64,000 nt of DNA from JBGSIC01 sp041751875 (GTDB taxonomy: Bacteria > Bdellovibrionota > FAC87 > UBA2466 > JACKAF01), in assembly GCA_041751875.1 (NCBI GenBank), contig JBGSIC010000010.1, positions 150,085-214,084 on the forward strand, written 5' to 3'. The position numbers and the translations under genes were made by a program. The notes under the pieces are model-generated. The model was not told the origin of the DNA and did no database searches. It saw only the letters and a list, made by a program, of their open reading frames with translations. Shown here one piece after another: positions 60,794 to 64,000 of this stretch (positions within the stretch are counted from its first letter, which is position 1; each line of letters begins with the position of its first letter).

Positions 60794-60938
60794 AGCGCGC
60801 TCCTAGGCAGAAAAGATGCCGCCCGATCTGCCGGTCAAAAGAGAGAAATTTGTTGCGTCTCTCTCATACCAAACTCTTTTCCACGTCGCAAGCGGAGCGA
60901 AAGGGGAGCATGGAAAGAAGGTTATTAATTACAGGTAT

Positions 60939-62729
60939 TTAGCCCCTAAGGGGGAGCCAGAATTGTACCGTTGTTCCAGTACCGGGTGAACTCTCAATCT
61001 CCAGTTTGCCTCCGTGGAGTTCGACGAAGTATTTGGCGAGGTAAAGCCCCAGCCCTGATCCCTTTGTCTGCTCGCTTGCCGTTTTGCCTCGGTAGAATTT
61101 TGCCGTCACACGGGGCAGTTCTTCTGCAGGAATGCCGGGGCCCTGATCTTTTACAGAGAGATACACTTTGTCGCCAGCCTCACGAGTTCCGATCACCACC
61201 GTGCTTTGAGTGGGGCTGTACTTAATCGCGTTCTCAAGCAGGTTGGCGATGACTTCCTCAATCAATTGTTCATCTCCCTCCATGGAAAAAAGAGGTTCAA
61301 GATCGACCGTAATGCCGACCGCTTTTTCACCTGCCATAAAACGGCTGCGCTTAACTGCTTCTTCGACCAAGCGGTTGAGATCGATCACCCCAGTTTTGAC
61401 TTCCACGGCCATTGTTTCCATGCGTGTGACTTTCAGGATGTCGGAAATGAATCGCGCCAGATCTTGGTTCGTTTGCCCAATCGTTTTTAGCGACAACTGA
61501 AGTTTCTCGCTCAGGTCGGGATTCTCGGCCAGGGAGCGCTCCACAATAGCTTGGATTTTCGCAATCGGAGTTTTTAGGTCATGGCTAAACAGTGAGATGA
61601 AATTGTTCTTAAACTGATCCATCTCTTTAAGTTGTGCGGCTTCGCGTTCAATCAAATGTTGTTTTTCTTCATGCCGGCCAAGTTTGTAGCCCATCAGAAA
61701 GAAGTGGGTAAAAAAGACAGAAACAATCGCGTTGGAGACGCCAAACCACACTTTCGAGTAGGCAAAAAGAAAAAGTCCCACACCCAAAATGGCTAGCGCG
61801 AGCAGCACGAGGCTCAACCACGCAGAATAGAGTGGGAAGGCAAGAATAACTCCCACCGATAGTAAAATCGCAGCGACGCCCACACAGACGGTAACCCATC
61901 TGGGAAGGTGGCGAATTTCGCGATTCTGGCGAAGCGTATCTATAATATTTGCCTGCAGTTCCAATCTTGATAGAGCGCCCATGGGGGTTTCCACAGTTCG
62001 TTCTCTACTGGCTGGCGCTTTCCCAATCAGGACGATCTTGTCTTTGAGTAGATTCCAATCGGGAGTGCCGGTTAGGAAGTAGGCTGCGGGATAAGTCGGG
62101 TACGAACCCGCGGGCCCGCGAAAGTCTATCCAGTAAGGACCCTCTTCTGTGGGAACGTCAATGGGAAGCGGTTTATCATCAACTTTTATCCTCTCTGCGA
62201 CGGCAAGCGCCAGGGATCGATGACCCCGAAGCAATAACCACGTTTTTCTTACAATGTTGTCATCATCGGGAAAAATATTGTTGAATCCATAATTCTTATC
62301 ACCGGCGAGTGTCGTGGGCGGGGCCGCAAGTTGGAGGTCCTCATCCAGTACGGAGGAAAAAACAAAGTTATCGGAAGTAAAACTTACCTCGTGTGCATCC
62401 GCGGTAGAGTAAAAGGAGGTAAAGACCGTTAGTTGTGGAAGCGCACGCTGTATGCGTTCCGTGAGCCGCTCATATTTCGAGGCCTTCCAGGTGGGGGCCG
62501 GGTAAGGCGAAACACTGAAGCTCTCCAGCAGTGAAGGCCATTTTACCCTGCTATCGGAACGCGGCAGCTTGGCGTCGTCAATCTCCACCAGTACGATAGG
62601 AGTGGAGCCAGTGAGATGGCCGCGCAGGACAAAAAAACGGTCATAAAACCACTCGTCCATTTCGGTAAGTGGGAGTAAAAGGACGAGGAAACAGAGCGAT
62701 ACGCGGACTAGGACACTGAGCCTCAACAT
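60939..62729 (-). CDS. CHASE2-domain sensor histidine kinase
   Basis: A 596-residue kinase. A first membrane segment (VLVRVSLCFLVLLLPL) is followed by a periplasmic CHASE2-type sensor (DEWFYDRFFVLRG, IVLVEIDDAKLPR, FRGPAGSYPTYPAAYFLTG) and three membrane helices (about 285-365). The cytoplasmic part has HisKA (FSHDLKTPIAKIQAIV, phospho-His) and an HATPase domain (NLLENAIKYSP, DQGPGIP, GSGLGLYLAKYFVELHGG). It should phosphorylate the downstream NtrC-like regulator and perhaps the divergent single-domain regulator 25 bases upstream. Confidence 0.92.
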   Translation of the reverse strand: MLRLSVLVRVSLCFLVLLLPLTEMDEWFYDRFFVLRGHLTGSTPIVLVEIDDAKLPRSDSRVKWPSLLESFSVSPYPAPTWKASKYERLTERIQRALPQLTVFTSFYSTADAHEVSFTSDNFVFSSVLDEDLQLAAPPTTLAGDKNYGFNNIFPDDDNIVRKTWLLLRGHRSLALAVAERIKVDDKPLPIDVPTEEGPYWIDFRGPAGSYPTYPAAYFLTGTPDWNLLKDKIVLIGKAPASRERTVETPMGALSRLELQANIIDTLRQNREIRHLPRWVTVCVGVAAILLSVGVILAFPLYSAWLSLVLLALAILGVGLFLFAYSKVWFGVSNAIVSVFFTHFFLMGYKLGRHEEKQHLIEREAAQLKEMDQFKNNFISLFSHDLKTPIAKIQAIVERSLAENPDLSEKLQLSLKTIGQTNQDLARFISDILKVTRMETMAVEVKTGVIDLNRLVEEAVKRSRFMAGEKAVGITVDLEPLFSMEGDEQLIEEVIANLLENAIKYSPTQSTVVIGTREAGDKVYLSVKDQGPGIPAEELPRVTAKFYRGKTASEQTKGSGLGLYLAKYFVELHGGKLEIESSPGTGTTVQFWLPLRG

Positions 62730-62754
62730 GGCGCTAACCTAGCAAAAAGGATTT

Positions 62755-63126
62755 ATGAAACCAACGCTGATCATCGTAGACGACGATTTGAAGACGCGAG
62801 AACAGCTTTACTCTATTTTGGTCGATGATTTTGAGATTTTAGCGCTGGCGACGAACGGGCAAGAGGCGGTTCAGGCTGTGCGTACCCACCGGCCTCGGCT
62901 GGTTGTGATGGATGTGGTCATGCCCGTTCTTTCAGGTATTGATGCCACTAAAGCGATTCTCGCCGAAAGCGCCGAGCCGCCCATTGTGGTGATGGTGAGT
63001 GGAATGACCGACGAGAGTATTGTGCTCAAGGCACTCAAAGCAGGGGCAAAAGAGTACCTTTTCAAGCCGATCAAAGAAAAGAAGCTTAAAAAAGTCCTAT
63101 GGCGCCTGTATGAATTGGCAGCTTAG
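62755..63126 (+). CDS. Single-domain response regulator
   Basis: A 123-residue CheY-like receiver only. The acidic pocket is VDDD (9-11), the phosphoacceptor D53 in VVMDVVMP, then VSGMTD and the lysine in FKPIKEKKLKK. Divergent from the CHASE2 kinase with only 25 bases between the starts, so both may share a control region. It may act as a phosphate sink or work by protein contact. Confidence 0.92.
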   Translation: MKPTLIIVDDDLKTREQLYSILVDDFEILALATNGQEAVQAVRTHRPRLVVMDVVMPVLSGIDATKAILAESAEPPIVVMVSGMTDESIVLKALKAGAKEYLFKPIKEKKLKKVLWRLYELAA

Positions 63127-63138
63127 GAAGTCGGCGGC

Positions 63139-63882
63139 TTAAAGGCGCACGCCAAAGCTTAGCTCCACGCCCAGTAAGGTCGCGTCAGCTCCAATGCGAT
63201 TGATGAGAAGTTTCAGATCCGTGAGGAACGGGTTGAAATCAAACCCAGCTCCTAGCACGAAAGCAGGCAAGAAGAGAACCTCTTCATTCGTGTCGACCGT
63301 TTGGGAGCGGAACCAAAGTCCCGCACTCGCGCCGATTCCTAAACCAAACTTTGCATTGTCGGAAACTCGGAACAAGTAGCGAACCATCCCGTCAAAAGCA
63401 AAGGCGTGCACGCTGTTGAGCAAGTACTTGTAGCCTACCCAACCCCGTAATCCTAGTCGGGTATCTTCGTAATCGAAGTCAAAGTAGACGCCCGCTTGGA
63501 AGCCAAAATCCTTGAAGTATTCTCCCAGAGGCGCGCCTGCGAGGGTGAACTTGGGTTCAGTATAAAAATTTCCGCCCGCGGCAAACCCTACGTGAAAGAC
63601 CCCAGCGTCGACACGCTTCTCACCTTCGACAAAATATTTCCGCTTTTCATTTTTGTTGGATTTTTGCCAGGAAGAGCTTTGCGAACTTTCCCACTGTTGG
63701 CTCTTTGTATTTTTGCCATTCTCCGAAGAAGACTGTGTGTTTTGAGAATTGCGAAGCGAAGAGTTTTCTTGTCTTTCTTCAACAATATTTGGGTCTTCTT
63801 CAAACTCGGCTCGCAAGGCAAGCGGGAGACTGAAAATAAGGAGGGTAAGTAGGGCAATGCGACGCGTCTTGGATGCAATCAT
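63139..63882 (-). CDS. Exported protein with an N-terminal Ser/Gln/Asn-rich segment and a beta-barrel-like domain
   Basis: A 247-residue protein. A signal peptide (RIALLTLLIFSLPLALRA) precedes a 60-residue low-complexity stretch rich in S, Q, N and K (about 35-85), then a likely outer-membrane barrel (GVFHVGFAAGGNFYTEP, YFDFDYEDTRLGLRGWVGYKYLL, LLGVELSFGVRL at the C-terminus). Not a recognised family. It converges on the response-regulator gene. The low-complexity part may be a flexible periplasmic link or span peptidoglycan. Confidence 0.6.
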   Translation of the reverse strand: MIASKTRRIALLTLLIFSLPLALRAEFEEDPNIVEERQENSSLRNSQNTQSSSENGKNTKSQQWESSQSSSWQKSNKNEKRKYFVEGEKRVDAGVFHVGFAAGGNFYTEPKFTLAGAPLGEYFKDFGFQAGVYFDFDYEDTRLGLRGWVGYKYLLNSVHAFAFDGMVRYLFRVSDNAKFGLGIGASAGLWFRSQTVDTNEEVLFLPAFVLGAGFDFNPFLTDLKLLINRIGADATLLGVELSFGVRL

Positions 63883-64000
63883 GGGTGTTCACCTCAGGGC
63901 TCTATTTTAACAGAAAGGCTTAGGGAGATCAGCGAAGTACGTGGAATTGGCAGAATAGAAGAGGGCAAAGAAAGCCCACCTCAGCCGCTGTGGGCCGAGG

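Noticed and set aside
1..64000. tRNA, rRNA, CRISPR or phage/IS genes
   Set aside because: None seen on reading both strands; no transposase, integrase or regularly spaced repeats. A tRNAscan and CRISPR-finder run would settle this.

Overview
The window reads as ordinary chromosome from a flagellated, didermic, predator-type bacterium with about 50% GC. ExbB/ExbD, several lipoproteins, beta-barrel-like proteins, an SLBB export-type protein and many Sec signal peptides indicate an outer membrane. A short flagellin, a CHASE2 histidine kinase, two sigma-54 activators and many genes for using proteins and amino acids (pterin carbinolamine dehydratase, 4-hydroxyphenylpyruvate dioxygenase, tryptophan dioxygenase with a kynurenine formamidase, asparaginase, PepA, TldD/TldE, an amino-acid permease) fit Bdellovibrionota or a neighbouring former deltaproteobacterial line. 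This placement is inferred from gene content only. I saw no rRNA, tRNA, CRISPR array, integrase or insertion sequence.

Layout. 0-4 kb: start of isocitrate dehydrogenase, pterin dehydratase overlapping an HtrA protease, a tandem-GAF protein and flagellin. A 19-bp inverted repeat supplies the stop codons of both the protease and the GAF gene. 4-10.3 kb: stand-alone CoaB, an orphan sigma-54 activator, and a four-gene surface-glycan operon whose genes all overlap (two SGNH paralogues, a pyruvyl-transferase-like protein, a GT9-like protein). 10.4-16 kb: a small metallopeptidase, a lipoprotein, and the translation operon ffh-rpsP-khpA-rimM-trmD followed by hpd. 16-16.65 kb: a gene-free stretch with two copies of a structured element, one ending in an intrinsic terminator. 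16.6-27.5 kb: tldD-tldE, a membrane protein, a C45 hydrolase with a helical-repeat tail, deoC behind a 15-codon leader ORF, exbB-exbD, a large unknown lipoprotein, an Mpo1-like protein and an APC permease. 27.5-33.4 kb: eno, dnaK, an FmdB zinc ribbon and groES-groEL with a clear terminator.

33.4-39.8 kb is the most unusual region. A 1149-residue protein with a divergent ABC1/UbiB-type kinase domain and a 656-residue dynamin-like GTPase lie in one transcription unit, and both appear to carry Sec signal peptides. Nucleotide-dependent enzymes of these families normally work in the cytoplasm, or in the organelle lumen in eukaryotes, so an exported pair is a strong candidate for an undescribed envelope- or prey-directed system. 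An exported SLBB protein lies next to it.

39.8-64 kb: PepA, a 650-base gene-free segment with nested inverted repeats, prepilin peptidase, galE, an rplC gene outside any ribosomal cluster, plsC, a GT2 glycosyltransferase with no canonical start, guaB-guaA, a luciferase-like monooxygenase, two related secreted alpha/beta hydrolases, a LysR regulator, a ROK kinase, a fused asparaginase II-kynurenine formamidase gene tail-to-tail with tryptophan 2,3-dioxygenase, an NtrC/CHASE2-kinase pair with a divergent single-domain response regulator, and a beta-barrel-like protein.

Many starts are GTG or TTG and many neighbouring genes overlap, so translational coupling looks common here. Assignments to well-known families are firm. 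Operators, repeats and non-canonical starts are inferences from reading the sequence, without database searches.
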